From Hirudinaria manillensis (lineage: Eukaryota; Annelida; Clitellata; Hirudinida; Hirudinidae): a stretch of 64,000 bases of DNA. The notes under the pieces were generated by a model that made no database searches, was not told the origin of the DNA, and worked only from the letters and a program-made list of their open reading frames with translations. Made by a program: the position numbers and the translations under genes. Every line of letters starts with the position of its first letter. The stretch's first letter is position 1. The DNA is taken from positions 5,828,001 to 5,892,000 of the forward strand of contig CM067537.1 of NCBI GenBank assembly GCA_034509925.1. The letters run 5' to 3'. This document shows, piece by piece, positions 1 through 11,869 of the stretch.

Positions 1-308
1 TTTGTGTTTATTTACCCTGTTGACGGGTGCTGACTGGACCAACTGGTTATTTGTCTGGAATGGACAAACTTTCAAAGCATGTAGCACCATTTAACACTTG
101 TTAAATCAGTTTCGATAAGTTATTTAAAATGTTAACCTCTTTAAGCAAAATTCTGAAAATCTCTACGTCATTTCATGTGTGTTTCGAAAAAATGAGTTTT
201 TTTGTTTATACAGCTATCTGAATATCAACTAATTCATTAACATGAAGTAAGATAAATTATTATAAAGGAGATAACCGAAATGCAGTTAGATGTTTTTGTA
301 GATGTCAG
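1..308. other. Window edge, no gene resolved
   Basis: AT-rich sequence before the first supported exon. The ODF3-like gene that follows must have an upstream exon, because its first visible exon opens at a splice acceptor with no start codon. I could not identify that exon here, so it may lie outside the window. Confidence 0.4.
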
Positions 309-1000
309 GATCTGAAAAAACCAGAGCCCAAGGATAAAAAAGTTCTTTGTACCGAGAAAGTGCCGAGTAATCGGAAAATAATATGCTCTTGGAAAAGTGA
401 GTACATTTTCAATTAAACATTTTTTATATTGGCTGAATGGTTGCATAACTTTCTTTTTCAGATTTCGATGAGGCTTCGAGCGTGTGCAGTAGTCATTCGA
501 GGCATGGCCAATCCACTAAAAGATATTTAATCTACGATTGGTTTCCAATCCCTTCTGTTAAACCGGCACCTGGACCAGGCTCCTATGATCTGAGCCATTT
601 TTGTTACGGTAAAAGAAAAGCACCCAGCTACAGCTTCGGTCGCAGATACAAGGACACATGTTCTGGTAGTAGTGGTCCTGGTCCGAATGCCTACGAACTT
701 CCAAGCTTTATTGGATCTGGAGGAGGCTTTTATCCTTGGTTTCCAGGTTTCACGATTGCAGGCAAAAGGAAAATAAAAGAATCTTTTGGCCCCACACCGC
801 CCTTAAGGGTTATCGATTACAAATGTAGATGTGCACCAAAGTTTACAATGAAGGGTAGATGGCCTCAGCCTATTCCATCAACAACACCTTCATCATATGC
901 TTACAAACCTGAGTGTGTCATTGGAAGCAAAAGATTGATGCCGAGTTGGTCGTTTGGAATCAAACATTCACCTCATAAAATCATTCCGATCACATGTTAA
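309..1000 (+). CDS. ODF3/CIMAP-type axonemal protein (5' partial)
   Basis: Exons 309-396 and 462-1000, joined by a 65-bp intron with a GTGAGT donor and a TTTTTCAG acceptor; the phases agree (1 nt + 2 nt). The protein carries the proline/glycine repeats of the outer dense fibre 3 (SHIPPO/CIMAP/STPG) family: APGPGSYDL, then PSYSFGRR, SGPGPNAYELP, FTIAGKRK, FTMKGR, and the family's C-terminal SWSFGIKHS. Members bind microtubule doublets of sperm tails and cilia and stabilise them. About 208 residues are visible against roughly 250 in vertebrate ODF3, so an N-terminal exon is missing. The third repeat is degenerate and lacks PGPG. The family call is firm; which paralogue it is cannot be told. Confidence 0.82.
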
Positions 1001-1831
1001 AATGTGTCGTTTTCAGTATTCATTTTGATAATATTCACTATTCAAGTAGTATTCAATCTCATGAACATGAAATTAAATTAACACGCGTTATAAACCCTTT
1101 CATTCATTATTCATTACAAACCATAGATGGTGATAATAAAGCAAATTAAAATCTCATAAATCAATTTGAAAAACTGTTATTTCAAACTTGTAACAAAAAA
1201 ATCATATCACGGAGCCTCTCAATCATTCACCAAGTTACGCAAATTGGCTCTATGTGTTTGAAACGCTGCTTCAAAACTCTACTGAATATTTCTCCTGTCG
1301 GTTCCATGTCCTTGATTTTGCAGTCACTAGGGTGCCGTTGCAGTTTTATAGATTTTGCGTGGTAGAGAATGCCAAAAGTAGTAATACAATCCATACTTAG
1401 GCTTGAAATTGATTTGAAAATTTGTTGAAATACGACGTATAATATGTTCTTGAGTCTTCATTGTAAAAATTTTTGGTTGTGTTTACCTGGCTTGTGCAAC
1501 GAAAACTGGATGTTCACTAACCTCACCAAATTAGGTTGTGAGGTTTTGAGAGTGATTTCGCTCAGACTCTAATGATGGCACAAAAGCAATTGTGTACTTT
1601 TCCAGTTTTAAATAAAACAGCCTCTGAAGCTTGTCATTCTTGACTGAACTACCGTCAAAACGTTTAATTCAAGCCTAGTTTGCTGTTTTCCGTCAGAACA
1701 TAATTCCCTCGAGCGACTTTCCAACGTTTTGAAAGAGATACCAAAGGATAAACACAAGCATGATTGTTGTTTAATCCCAAAGAATATTGCTTTTTTCGTG
1801 AAGACTTTTCATTCAAAACATTTGGCTCGTC
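1001..1831. other. Intergenic, nothing recognised
   Basis: Presumed 3' UTR of the ODF3-like gene followed by the promoter and 5' UTR of the ASB gene. I see no further reading frame, RNA gene or repeat that I can support. Confidence 0.4.
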
Positions 1832-3032
1832 ATGTTGCCATCAATCCACGATCAGCTCCTGGATGCCATTGAAAATGGCAATTTAAGTCATTTTTCCCAA
1901 TTGATGAGTAGTGGACTAGGAAATAATACGACTATTTTAGGCTCTAAAACCAATGAGCGGATGTCTGTACTGAGTTTGGCAGCTCACGAAAACCAAGTTG
2001 AAATTTTAAAATACATATTGGAGGATTTATTAGCTCCAGTCAACTACCAGGTGCTGCTAACAAAATTTACTTTACTAATTTATTTTTATTTAGCATGAGC
2101 TTTCTAGTTATTTTTGCATTGAATCATTTCTTGATTAATGATCTAATGCTGTTTAAATTTATTAGAAGTGCATTAGTTGAACTTACCTTTAGGATTCACT
2201 CCTCAGATCAGCTCTTCATTGGTCATGCATTGGAAACTCTTTTGAGTCTGCAGAATTACTTGTAATGAAAGGTGCCGATGTCAATGCTTGTGACAGAGAC
2301 AATGTCACACCAATCATATTTTCTGCAATATTTGGTTCAGTTGAACTGACCAGATTACTAATCAACAATGGAGCCAAGGTATTCTTCATTGCACATATGT
2401 AAATTTTCTGTATAGGTTAGATTTAAATCTGTCATTTAATTTTCCTCAACATTCATCAGTTAGATGTATAGTGAATCTAATACATTATTTAATTATGCTT
2501 ACCATTTATATTTGTATAATTGAGTTATGTTACATTATTTTTCCCATAAATGTGAATTGTGTTTGGCAGATAAAATTAAAATTAATTTAAAATGACTCAG
2601 GTTTCAGCAAAGGACAGGTCTCATTCTACAGCTCTTCATTATTCAACTTTTCATGGAAAGAGAGAAATAACACATCTCCTTATTAAAGGGGGTAACATTT
2701 CTAATGAACGCATAGTTTTTGGTCAAGGAACTCCCTTGGCCAATCTGACCTATCATTCAGATTTTGAAAACATTACTTGCTTGATTGAAGCTGGATATGA
2801 CGTGAGACATGATTCCTGGATCCCACAGTACGAGAAACATGTTGGACTCGTCGTTACCTCCCCCGATATCGCCAGCTATCTCAAATTTGAATATTTCAAT
2901 CCGCCCCCTCTCAGGCGTCTCTGCCGAGCATTTTTTAAAAAACATTTCAACGGGATCGCGTTAGAGAGGAAAATCAACGAACTCCCGATACCTAACATCA
3001 CAAAAATGTGTCTACTAAATGCAATGAATTAG
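1832..3032 (+). CDS. Ankyrin-repeat and SOCS-box (ASB-type) protein
   Basis: Three exons, 1832-2050, 2193-2378 and 2601-3032, all phase 0, give 278 residues from an ATG at 1832. Ankyrin units are visible as SVLSLAAHENQVEILKYIL, then SALHWSCIGNSFESAELLVMK followed by GADVNACD, TPIIFSAIFGSVELTRLL and STALHYSTFHGKREITHLL. The last 40 residues form a SOCS box: the LRRLCR motif, a central hydrophobic stretch, and INELPIPNITKMCLL. In ASB proteins the ankyrin repeats bind a substrate while the SOCS box recruits Elongin B/C and Cullin-5 to form a ubiquitin ligase. At 278 residues it is a small ASB member. The paralogue and substrate cannot be inferred. The first exon's ATG is plausible, but an upstream coding exon is not excluded. 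Confidence 0.85.
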
Positions 3033-4855
3033 ATTTTAGTGTTAGCCTTCTAAAATGATGACACCCGTGATATGTTTGAGATCTGCTATATTCATTTCAT
3101 AGTTGTTTTCTAATGATTTGCTGTGATGATGTGATATTTATTAGGAATTAGTGTCATTTTTCATCACTATTAGGCTTTTTCTAGATTCATTTTTGGATTG
3201 TATGGAAAGTTTGTTTTATGCTTTCACCTTTTTACTTATTTTACACTTATACTTGTTTTAAATTTAATATTTAAATTTATTTTTAAATTTTTATTTAAAA
3301 CCGCAGTGTGTGCTGATGCATTGACCCCAAGTTTATATTCAGTTTTCTGATCGATCAAGGTCTGTAATATAACTAAAATTTGATGTCATTATGAACATTA
3401 CTTTAAGACTAAAACATAGTTGCATACTCCTTATTTATAAAGCCCTTTAATTCACTTTTAATAACCTTAACTGACCTTTATGTTTCCATTTTTTATTGCT
3501 TAAGTATTTCAATTTTTTAAACCGTAGTAATTTGTTATTAGAAGCTTATACGGTGCCAATTTAATTATTAGCTAATTGAGCACTCTGGGTTGAAAGGCTT
3601 GGAGGATGGCTTTGCCATTCTGGATATAGTTTGATCAGGAAGAATATTTTCCTGATGTAAAACTACTTTGTTTTTATTAGAAAGTTGTACTCACTTGACA
3701 TTCATGAATTTTTCACGAAATTTTTTCAACCTAAGCAAGATTCAAAAGCACAGGAACACTGAATTAGAGAAAAATCGATATAAAATATTTTAAGTTTATG
3801 GCACATGTCAAATTGGCTGAACACCTTATTTTGTTCATTAGTCTCATATGTTTGATGTTTACCATTTTCTACGCCCTAACTTAGCGAATTTTGCAACGAA
3901 TCAAAGTTCAATTGGAACATTGAATACATAGAGTTTATAGTGTTAATTACGGTACTATCGCTGTAGAAATTGAAATAAAAGCCACAAAAAGAAGGACTCG
4001 TTGAAGAATGGTGCTGAGGCGCTGGGATAGTTGGCGTTCAGGGCCAAAATTTGCGCCTAATATATCAGGCTGCCCGTCCTGATTATTATATATCTGTCAT
4101 CGTCCGGCAGCGTCATACGGTTGCAAATGTCAGTGCACAGATTTCCCCCGTCAATATCAATGGCATGGAAGTTTCCAAAATCTAAGCACTTTTAACGGAG
4201 TCCAATCTCTCGCAAATCTTCATTCCTAAGAAAAGTTTGGTGGTAGTGTTCAACTAAACCGTTTAGTAGACCATGTGCACAACTGTAATTCAGTCAATAG
4301 CTATTCAATATACATTGGCCAAAACAGTGTCGTTTGTATTGTATTACTTAGAATGATTGTGCATTCCAGTTTTAAATATCTATCGTTGATAACCTTACCC
4401 TCTTTTTCCCCCAGCCACACAGGCGCCCGGGACTGAAGCGTTATATTCCCCCGGTTACCCCATCGCTACGATCCTGTTTAAGGATATTAACGTAACATGA
4501 TGTAACATATTAAAATAGAATAAGTAAGCGAATCTGGAAAATAATGCAGAACGTTTAACCTGTGAAATTATATCAATGCGGACGAAAACTTGTTATTTAA
4601 GAAGAGGTAAATTTGTGAGGAGTATGGTTATAGAAGTCATAAGATACCTCATCCTTAGGAATGCGGCTATCCAACAGTTTTTATGAATAATTACAGTTTT
4701 CAATTGTTTTAATATTGATCTTATAAATAGGTGCTACTATACTGCAGCTGCGTATTTTGGAGCTGACTCCTATAAACATTGGGACGGGTGTTTTGGATCT
4801 GATTCCGTAAATAAACGTTGCGGTGGTTTTATGTGTGATATAACTCATCGTCAGG
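3033..4855. other. Intergenic between ASB and MTMR9 genes
   Basis: AT-rich 3' UTR and spacer. A slightly more GC-rich patch near 4015-4110 and another near 4410-4480 contain no open frame that I can tie to a protein family. MTMR9 promoter elements presumably lie in the last few hundred bases, but none is distinctive. Confidence 0.4.
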
Positions 4856-7800
4856 ATGGAATTTATGGAGTACATTTCTATACCGAAGTTGGACGGTGTA
4901 ACGCTGTATCGAGCTAATCAGTTACCCATTGAAGGAACTTTGTGCATTACTGCCCACCATCTTATATTGTCATCAAGGCAGGATCAAAGTGAGGAATTGT
5001 GGGTAAGCACCGCCTAAATTATGGCATTAAATACAGAATAGATGCGTTGTTATAAATTCTTGCTCTCTCTAGCTGCTTCACAAGAATGTGGATATTGTGG
5101 AAAAGAAACTGAGTGCTGATGGGAACATGTTGACATTAAAGTGCAAAGATTTCCAAATTCTTAAATTAGACATACCTACAGGAGAAGAATGTCTTAGCAT
5201 TGCAGCATCGATTGAGGCTCTATCTAACATTGGTGGGCCACTAATGTGTGTAATTAAACTATAGAAAAATTAAACCATATCAGAAAAATGGATATATAAT
5301 TTTTACATTTTTGAGGATTGTTGATAAAGGGTTGTTTTGTGGATAAGTTTCATTAAGAAAGAAGGCTTTAAAAGATAATCTAGAGTGAATAGTAAATAAT
5401 GTTTACTAAACAAGTAGCACTTGGCATGACATTTTTATAAATATCATGCTTTATGAGGTTTTTTTTATTGAATGAGACATTAAGTCATTTAAGTCCCACA
5501 ACATTTTAAAATAATAATAGGCTACCACAATGGATTATAAGTTTGAATTTTTTTTGCAGAAGATGCCACACTCTCTTACTCATTTTATAATAGAGTACCA
5601 ATTGAAATGCTTGAAGATGGTTGGCAAGCTTACTCAGCTGAGTCTGAATTTAACACAATAAAGAATTTCATAGCTCATGAATGGAGACTAAGTTATGTTA
5701 ACAAGGACTTTAAGGTAGCATTTCTTGACTTTAAAATATAGAATATTGATTCTTAAATGTATGAGTGTGTTTTCAAGTAGCCCATCTTTCCATCATTCAA
5801 ATCAGGTTTGTCCATCGTATCCAGAGGCTGTAATAGTCCTGAAAAGTGTGGATGATGCTACCATTGCCAAAGCAGCATCATTTCGTCAAGGAGGAAGATT
5901 TCCCCTTCTCAGTTATTTCCACAAACAAAATGGTGTAAGTTCATCAAATTCACAACATTTAATTATTGCCAATTGCACTTTTTAATTGCTTTTTGATTTG
6001 CAATCAAATTAATTATTTCTTTAAATTTCAAAGATGGTTATCATGAGATGCAGCCAGCCATTGACTGGACCCAATAACAGAAGGAGTCGAGAAGATGAAT
6101 TGATTGTCAATTCAGTTTTAAACACATCGAGGAGAATTAGAGGATATATTGTTGACACTAGGACATTGGCTGTGACCAAAATGTCTATAGCGAGAGGTAC
6201 ATTTGCTGCATTAGAATTGAAAATAACATTACTGGTGCTTGTTCATTGATGACAACATTGATGATGATATCAAAGGTGGAGGAACTGAGCCTGAAGCTTT
6301 TTACCCACAGTGGAGAAGGATTAACCAACCCATTGATAGGCCCAGCACTTTCCATGACTCGTTGGCAAAGCTTATTGAGGGTATGTTTATATGATAGCAA
6401 CATATTTATAAGTAAGCGCTGTGTTAAAAATATAATGCATCACACATAATTAATTTAAAAACCAATACGAGGTATTATAACTTTGTCTCAATGTAGTACC
6501 AAATATTTAGCTAATCATTGTTTCATATGATGTCTCAGATTGTCCAAACGGTTGGCATTCTTATACATGATTCTAGTGATCATGGTTATTATGTCTTGTG
6601 TCATACACTATCAGAGAGCTCTCTTGAATAGAGGTGTTAATCAAATGATATATCAATAAAGAAGTGCCTTCACATATTAGGATAAAACATTTAATGGAAA
6701 CATCAATAAATGTTATAAACACATTCTAGTAGAATTAAGTTTTTAAAATTTGTTTGCAGCTTGTTTGGATGTTGGTGCTACCTTAGACAAATGGTTGTAC
6801 AAACTTGAATCAAGTGGGTGGCTAAGCCATGTGAAAGACACGCTCAATTGTGCGTGCTGTGTGGCACAACACATAGAGAATGGAGGGAGTGTGCTTCTCC
6901 ATGGAGGTGAGGGTATGGACACCACCCTAATGGTGTCTTCATTGGCCCAGATCATCTTGAATCCAGATTGCAGAACTGTTGTAGGGTCTGTTGTTGTTGT
7001 TTTTTTTTAATTTTTGTAAAACTTTAGACAAAAAAATATGTATATTGAATTGTCAACAATCCAATGAAGATATTAAGCACACCAATTGGCCATGGCCTCT
7101 ATTTCAAAGAGGGCCTTGAAGATCAAATCCCCTTCCCTTCCCCCTGATCACTGTGCTTTTTTATATATAAATAAATAATAGCAATATAAACACTTTAATG
7201 TTCATGAGATGAAGAGATTTAGATCAGAAGGACTCAATTTTATAAATGGTCTAGTCCAAAAAAAAAGCACTTAAAGCACTGAATAAAAGCCTAATATTAT
7301 TTTAAAATCATATTATCTTGGCGTTTCTTTTAGATTCGAAGCACTGATAGAACGTGAATGGGTTCAAGCAGGCCATCCGTTTGGTAACAGATGCAACAAA
7401 TCTGCATTTGCAACTTCCAGGCAAAAACACGAGTCACCAGTCTTTCTCTTGTTTCTTGATTGTATTTGGCAGGTAGTAATGATTTATATGTTTAAAAATC
7501 TTTTTTTTTTGTAATATGGTTTCGTTTTCTTGCAGATTTGGCAACAGTTCTCCTGTTCTTTTGAATTTAATGAAATGTTTCTAGTTGTTTTGTTTAAGCA
7601 TGCATATGCATCACAGTTTGGTTAGTAATAAAATTTTAATATTTTTCCTTTTACACCATTTTACATAAAACTTTCAGGCACCTTTTTATTCAATAATGAA
7701 AAAGAAAGACAAGAATGCAAGGTAAAGGAAAGAACGATATCTCTATGGTTTGTTGTCAAAATGTTGAGTTGTGAAATATGTATATGTAATTATCATTTTA

Positions 7801-8534
7801 TTTTCATTTATCAGGTCCTACCTTAACTGCCCAAAAATATTATACCAATATCTGAATCCTCTTTATGAGCCAAACTCTTCAATTATATGGCCATCAGTGG
7901 CACCTCATTCACTGGTAATTTAATTAATAGACTTAAATTCATTGTTTAACATCATAAAATGATTCTAACAGATTTTTGTCCAGTTTGAACCAATTCTAAT
8001 ATTTAGTTAATGAATCTCAAGGAGCATTAAGATGTTCCAATTTAAATACCATCATTATTATTGGTCAGAATCAAAATTGGATTAAAATTGTAGCAATTGT
8101 GGACTGGGCTATATCAGAGTTGGCAACGTTATCTCCCAATCCAATCAGAGATTTGGGAGGAGATAGTCCAGATTAAGCAAGACAACAAGAACTCAAAATC
8201 AACTGTGATTAAAATGAGGAAGTATGTTTCTAGTTTTTGTCTTATTAGTAAAATCAACAGTGATTATACTAAATAAAGACTATATTATAGATTTTGAAGC
8301 TTGTTTCAATACTTAAGAATGCAACAAAAATCTTGAGTAGTAAAAGGTTTTCAAACATTTCAGCAGAATGTTTCATAAAATTAGATACAAACATTTATGC
8401 TAAATGTAAATAAATTTCAGCAGCACATATTCATCACTTGAATGTTTTCATTCAGGCATCTTGCTGGTCTACAAGAGGAAGCACTGAGGATGGGACTTGC
8501 CAAGACAACCAGTGAAGAAGAAAAAAAGGTCTAA
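4856..8534 (+). CDS. MTMR9: Myotubularin-related protein 9 (pseudophosphatase)
   Basis: Thirteen exons: 4856-5002, 5073-5232, 5560-5714, 5806-5934, 6034-6196, 6276-6380, 6760-6985, 7334-7472, 7536-7620, 7678-7747, 7815-7914, 8094-8221, 8456-8534. Phases agree at every junction and give 561 residues (human MTMR9 has 549). The order is N-terminal PH-GRAM domain (MEFMEYISIPKLDG, EGTLCITAHHLILSSRQD), myotubularin phosphatase-like domain (FRQGGRFPLLSYFHKQNG), and a charged C-terminal helix that is probably a coiled coil. The active loop reads LLHGGEGMDTT: the Cys and Arg of the CX5R motif are replaced, as in known MTMR9, so it is catalytically dead. MTMR9 dimerises with active MTMR6, MTMR7 or MTMR8 and raises their activity on PI3P and PI(3,5)P2. 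The gene ends about 115 bp from the end of a minus-strand gene. Confidence 0.96.
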
Positions 8535-8613
8535 GAAGGAAGAATAGTGTTACTTCAATAGAATCATTTCCATAGACATTGATTTAAAGCACATGACAAA
8601 TCTATTATTAGAT

Positions 8614-8619
8614 TTTATT
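8614..8619 (-). promoter_or_regulatory. Poly(A) signal AATAAA
   Basis: Minus-strand AATAAA about 30 bp after the stop codon of the membrane-protein gene. It supports a real transcript ending here, tail-to-tail with MTMR9. Confidence 0.5.
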
Positions 8620-8648
8620 ATCAAAATTATCAGACTACCTGAAAGGTT

Positions 8649-9597
8649 TCAAGACTTTTCACTAATTGTAAATACTTCTGAAAAATGTTGATTTTTTTCA
8701 TCGAGCAAAATGTCGTTTGCAGGATAGACTTTGTTTGATCTCTTTTCGATCCAATCTTTCATTCCAACTCTGTGTTCTGCAATGCCATGCTCCTTTTCAG
8801 CCTTCTTGTTTAATGAAAGAGGTTTTGTCCTTTTCCTCAAAATGTTGCATTCTTTTGGATTCTTGTCTTCATGCTTTATGGAGCATAAGAAATAAATTAT
8901 CAGTAATAAAAGTCATTGGTGAATTTAGTTCTTACCCTTTCTACCTGGTTATTTTTTGTGTTAGTGGTGTATGTCTGTTGTCCGTGCTTTCTGTCTTGGA
9001 CTAATTTCATGATTTTGCTTAAAATGTTTTAAATGTCAACACAATAAAGTTTATTTGGTGAGTATCTCATTTTTTTATTTTTCATTTTCTTGTTAATATA
9101 ATTTATGATGGCGTCCTTAATGGTATATAAACTAATTATACTCACTTTACGAGAAGTAATGATATGGCAAATATTAACACAATTAAAACTGATACACTTA
9201 GTCCAATAATAAGTGGAAGACTTGTTTTTGTTGGAGTTGGCTGTGTCATCGTGTGGACTGTTGTCGAGTCCACAGGGGTGGATGTTGCACTGGAACCAAA
9301 TAAGTGTCTCGCGAAAACACTGCAGTTAGATTGGCGGCATCCACCCGTTGTATTAAATATTGCATTCTTTAAAGTTTCTTGGACCCCTGCTCTAGATGTC
9401 ACTTTGAGCTGTCCCAGTGTTGTTTCGTTTTGTCCACAGAAAATTTCCACATTTATGTTCAAATGGGTTGGGTAATAGCTGCATAAACAGCTTTCATATC
9501 CAAGAATGTTGCTCGCGTTTCTGATGCTTCGTAAACTAAGCTTAAATACTTCGAAAAAATTGATTAACTCTGGAGGTTTAGGAGCTTTCATTTTCAT
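8649..9597 (-). CDS. Single-pass membrane protein, family unknown
   Basis: I infer two exons. The first runs from 9597 (or a little downstream, if a splice acceptor near 9583 is used) to 9151. The second is 8873-8649. The intron has a GTAAAG donor and an AG acceptor, phase 0. The upstream part carries Asn-glycosylation motifs (NAS, NET, NTT, NCS), several cysteines and a Thr/Pro/Ser-rich stalk, followed by one strong hydrophobic segment (LPLIIGLSVSVLIVLIFAIS). The second exon then supplies a positively charged tail (HEDKNPKECNILRKRTKP), exactly what a stop-transfer sequence needs, and that is the best argument for the join. No signal peptide is seen, so a further 5' exon is likely. It looks like a type I surface protein. 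I do not recognise the family and assign no function. Confidence 0.55.
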
Positions 9598-10352
9598 GTA
9601 TAAAAAGATATAAATTTTTTAGATGTTTTCGATTATATACTAATTTGATTCATTGCAAATCGCGCTCCCTTGTTTCCGATTCGAAAGCACCTATAGAAAC
9701 CATGGCTCCCTTGCCAACGTTCTCAAACAGGTAATATCCGCTAGCCCTTTATGAAGTATTGTATAATTATATAAATAATGTGTTAATGTAGTCTATTTGA
9801 TATATACTTAGATATTTGAACAGAACACAGAGTAGGGCATGATAAAATAAAGGTTTCTTCGGACACCTCATATCGATCTATAATCAATCATGGCAATGGT
9901 AGCTTATGAAGATAGATTTATGGAAATGTTGTTACCAATTGTTGTAAGTATGCCTACATGCATTAATGCCCATTCATTATCTTATTATACAATTCTATAT
10001 CAATGAGCCCTTTAAGTGACTGATTTTATAACTGAATACAAAAAACTCATCGCCAACTACCTGTGTGAAAACGATTGCTTTAATTGATGTAATGTTAGGA
10101 GTTTTTGACAAATATATTTAAATGATAATAAACAGTATAATTATAAATGCATGTGTTTACTATTAAAATACAAATTAATTTGTTGTATGCATACTTTTAA
10201 ACTTTTATTGTATATTAATTTTGTATTACAATATTTTGAATAAAACTTTTAAAATTAGTTATTCATTTACTCTACTTTTAACTGTGTTTAGAATATCATA
10301 AGTTGGCAAGTTTTTTTTCGGCGGATATTCTTTTGTTTTTCTTGGGGGTATA
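9598..10352. other. Spacer with possible tiny plus-strand exon
   Basis: At 9702 a plus-strand ATG opens a frame (MAPLPTFSN) that meets a GTAATA donor after about 29 bp. A second short frame near 9890 (MAMVAYEDRF) ends at a GTAAGT donor. Either could be the first exon of a small gene or could be chance. The stretch may also hold a shared promoter for the minus-strand membrane gene and PIAS. I see no supported complete gene. Confidence 0.2.
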
Positions 10353-11801
10353 ATGAATAAGAACAGTGGAAAAGAACTGAGGAATCTTGTTGGAACTTTT
10401 AAACATACCGAACTTCGAAATTTGCTTGGCTTTGCAAAAAGAAATAACAACGGAAGAAAATCGTTACTGTTGGACCGCGTTTATGAAATGATTGACGCTG
10501 GTTGTACAACTTCAATAGCTTTTAAAATAAATGAGATTCATGCTAACCGAGAACTGTCTAAATCAGCCAAAAAACAAGTTTCAGATTCCAAAGCTCAAGT
10601 GTCTGACTTATCTGTGAAATCTGGAGGTGACAAACATCGTGCATTGGTTAATGCTTCTGCCCCAACAAACAATGAGTCACCTAAAGGTTGTCCGCTCGTG
10701 AAATTCTCCGACTTGCCATTTTATGAAAAAATGGAAGTTATAGTGGAACCAGTTTATATGCAAAGTGATTTTAATATTGGATCAAGAGCACAGTTGCAGT
10801 TTCAGTTATCACCACAACAAACCAAATGTATAACAGAAGGTCAAGAATTAGTAAAAGAGTGCATGATTGAATACAAGTTACAGATTATCATGAGGTTTTG
10901 CAATAATGTGCCAAATGTAGAACAAGATGACATTATTCCCCCAGGACTCTTTGTTTCTGTGAATAACAAGGTAATTTCTATTCCATCCCACCAGAGTTCC
11001 TCCTCTGTTGTATCTCTCGATTCAAAGCGTACTGGAAGACCCTTGGATATCACTCATGCATGCAACCTTGCATTAAATAATGTAAATAATGTTGTCATTA
11101 CCTGGAATCAGTCGCTCATGAATAATTATTGCTCTACTATTGTTATGTCCAGAAAAATGAGTTGTGATGATTTATTAGAAAAGTTAAAAAAGAATTCACT
11201 GCAAGATCCGGAAGATACTAGATCCATGATCAAAGAAAAACTTTCCGCCGATGCGGACACGGAAATATCAACGACATCACTGAAGATCTCTTTGATTTGC
11301 CCTCTTGGGAAGGTTCGCATGACAATTCCTGCAAGGTCTTTGACTTGTAGTCATCTACAATGTTTTGATGCTTCTACATATCTCCAAATGAACGAAAAGA
11401 AGCCGACATGGATTTGCCCCATATGCGACAGGCCCGCAAAATTCAAAAGCCTGGTGATCGATAGTCTGTTCAGTGAAATACTTTCCAAAGTCGATGAGTC
11501 AAACGAAATTCAGTTTTTCGAAGACGGGAACTGGAAACCTCTTGCCCAGAAAAAACAGGAAATCAAATGCATTCCGAACGATAGTCTCGTTTGTCTCGAC
11601 GTTCCCGATTCACCTTGTTCGTCAGGTTCTGCGGACACCATCGTGCTAGGAACGGTCAACAGAGGAAGAGCCAAAGACAACAAAATGATTGCGATGGTGG
11701 ATCTCACTGCCGACTCTGACTCTGACGACGATGAATCCTTGTTCTTCATTAATGGGAGCGTGGAACGGGCACAGTCTGATTTCCTGGACCAGATGTTTTG
11801 A
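10353..11801 (+). CDS. PIAS-type E3 SUMO-protein ligase, intronless
   Basis: One uninterrupted frame of 482 residues. Order of domains: SAP DNA-binding helix pair at about 7-48 (LRNLVGTFKHTELRNLLGFA); PINIT domain from about 113 (LPFYEKMEVIVEPVYM onward); SP-RING at about 310-375, with the Cys/His ligands ICPLG, CSHLQC and CPICDRP; and an acidic SUMO-interacting motif near the end (MVDLTADSDSDDD). PIAS proteins help UBC9 transfer SUMO to nuclear targets such as transcription factors. The frame is shorter than vertebrate PIAS1-4 (510-650 residues), mainly because it lacks a long C-terminal tail. The absence of introns, when neighbours are intron-rich, suggests a retrocopy that stayed intact. 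An AATAAA lies at 11864-11869. Confidence 0.93.
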   Translation: MNKNSGKELRNLVGTFKHTELRNLLGFAKRNNNGRKSLLLDRVYEMIDAGCTTSIAFKINEIHANRELSKSAKKQVSDSKAQVSDLSVKSGGDKHRALVNASAPTNNESPKGCPLVKFSDLPFYEKMEVIVEPVYMQSDFNIGSRAQLQFQLSPQQTKCITEGQELVKECMIEYKLQIIMRFCNNVPNVEQDDIIPPGLFVSVNNKVISIPSHQSSSSVVSLDSKRTGRPLDITHACNLALNNVNNVVITWNQSLMNNYCSTIVMSRKMSCDDLLEKLKKNSLQDPEDTRSMIKEKLSADADTEISTTSLKISLICPLGKVRMTIPARSLTCSHLQCFDASTYLQMNEKKPTWICPICDRPAKFKSLVIDSLFSEILSKVDESNEIQFFEDGNWKPLAQKKQEIKCIPNDSLVCLDVPDSPCSSGSADTIVLGTVNRGRAKDNKMIAMVDLTADSDSDDDESLFFINGSVERAQSDFLDQMF

Positions 11802-11863
11802 TGTTGAAGTTCAATGACCTAGTATTCCAAGTTTAATGGACTGTATATTTTTCCGCATTTTTT

Positions 11864-11869
11864 AATAAA
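11864..11869 (+). promoter_or_regulatory. Poly(A) signal AATAAA
   Basis: AATAAA 63 bp after the PIAS stop codon, a normal spacing for a polyadenylated transcript. Confidence 0.5.
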
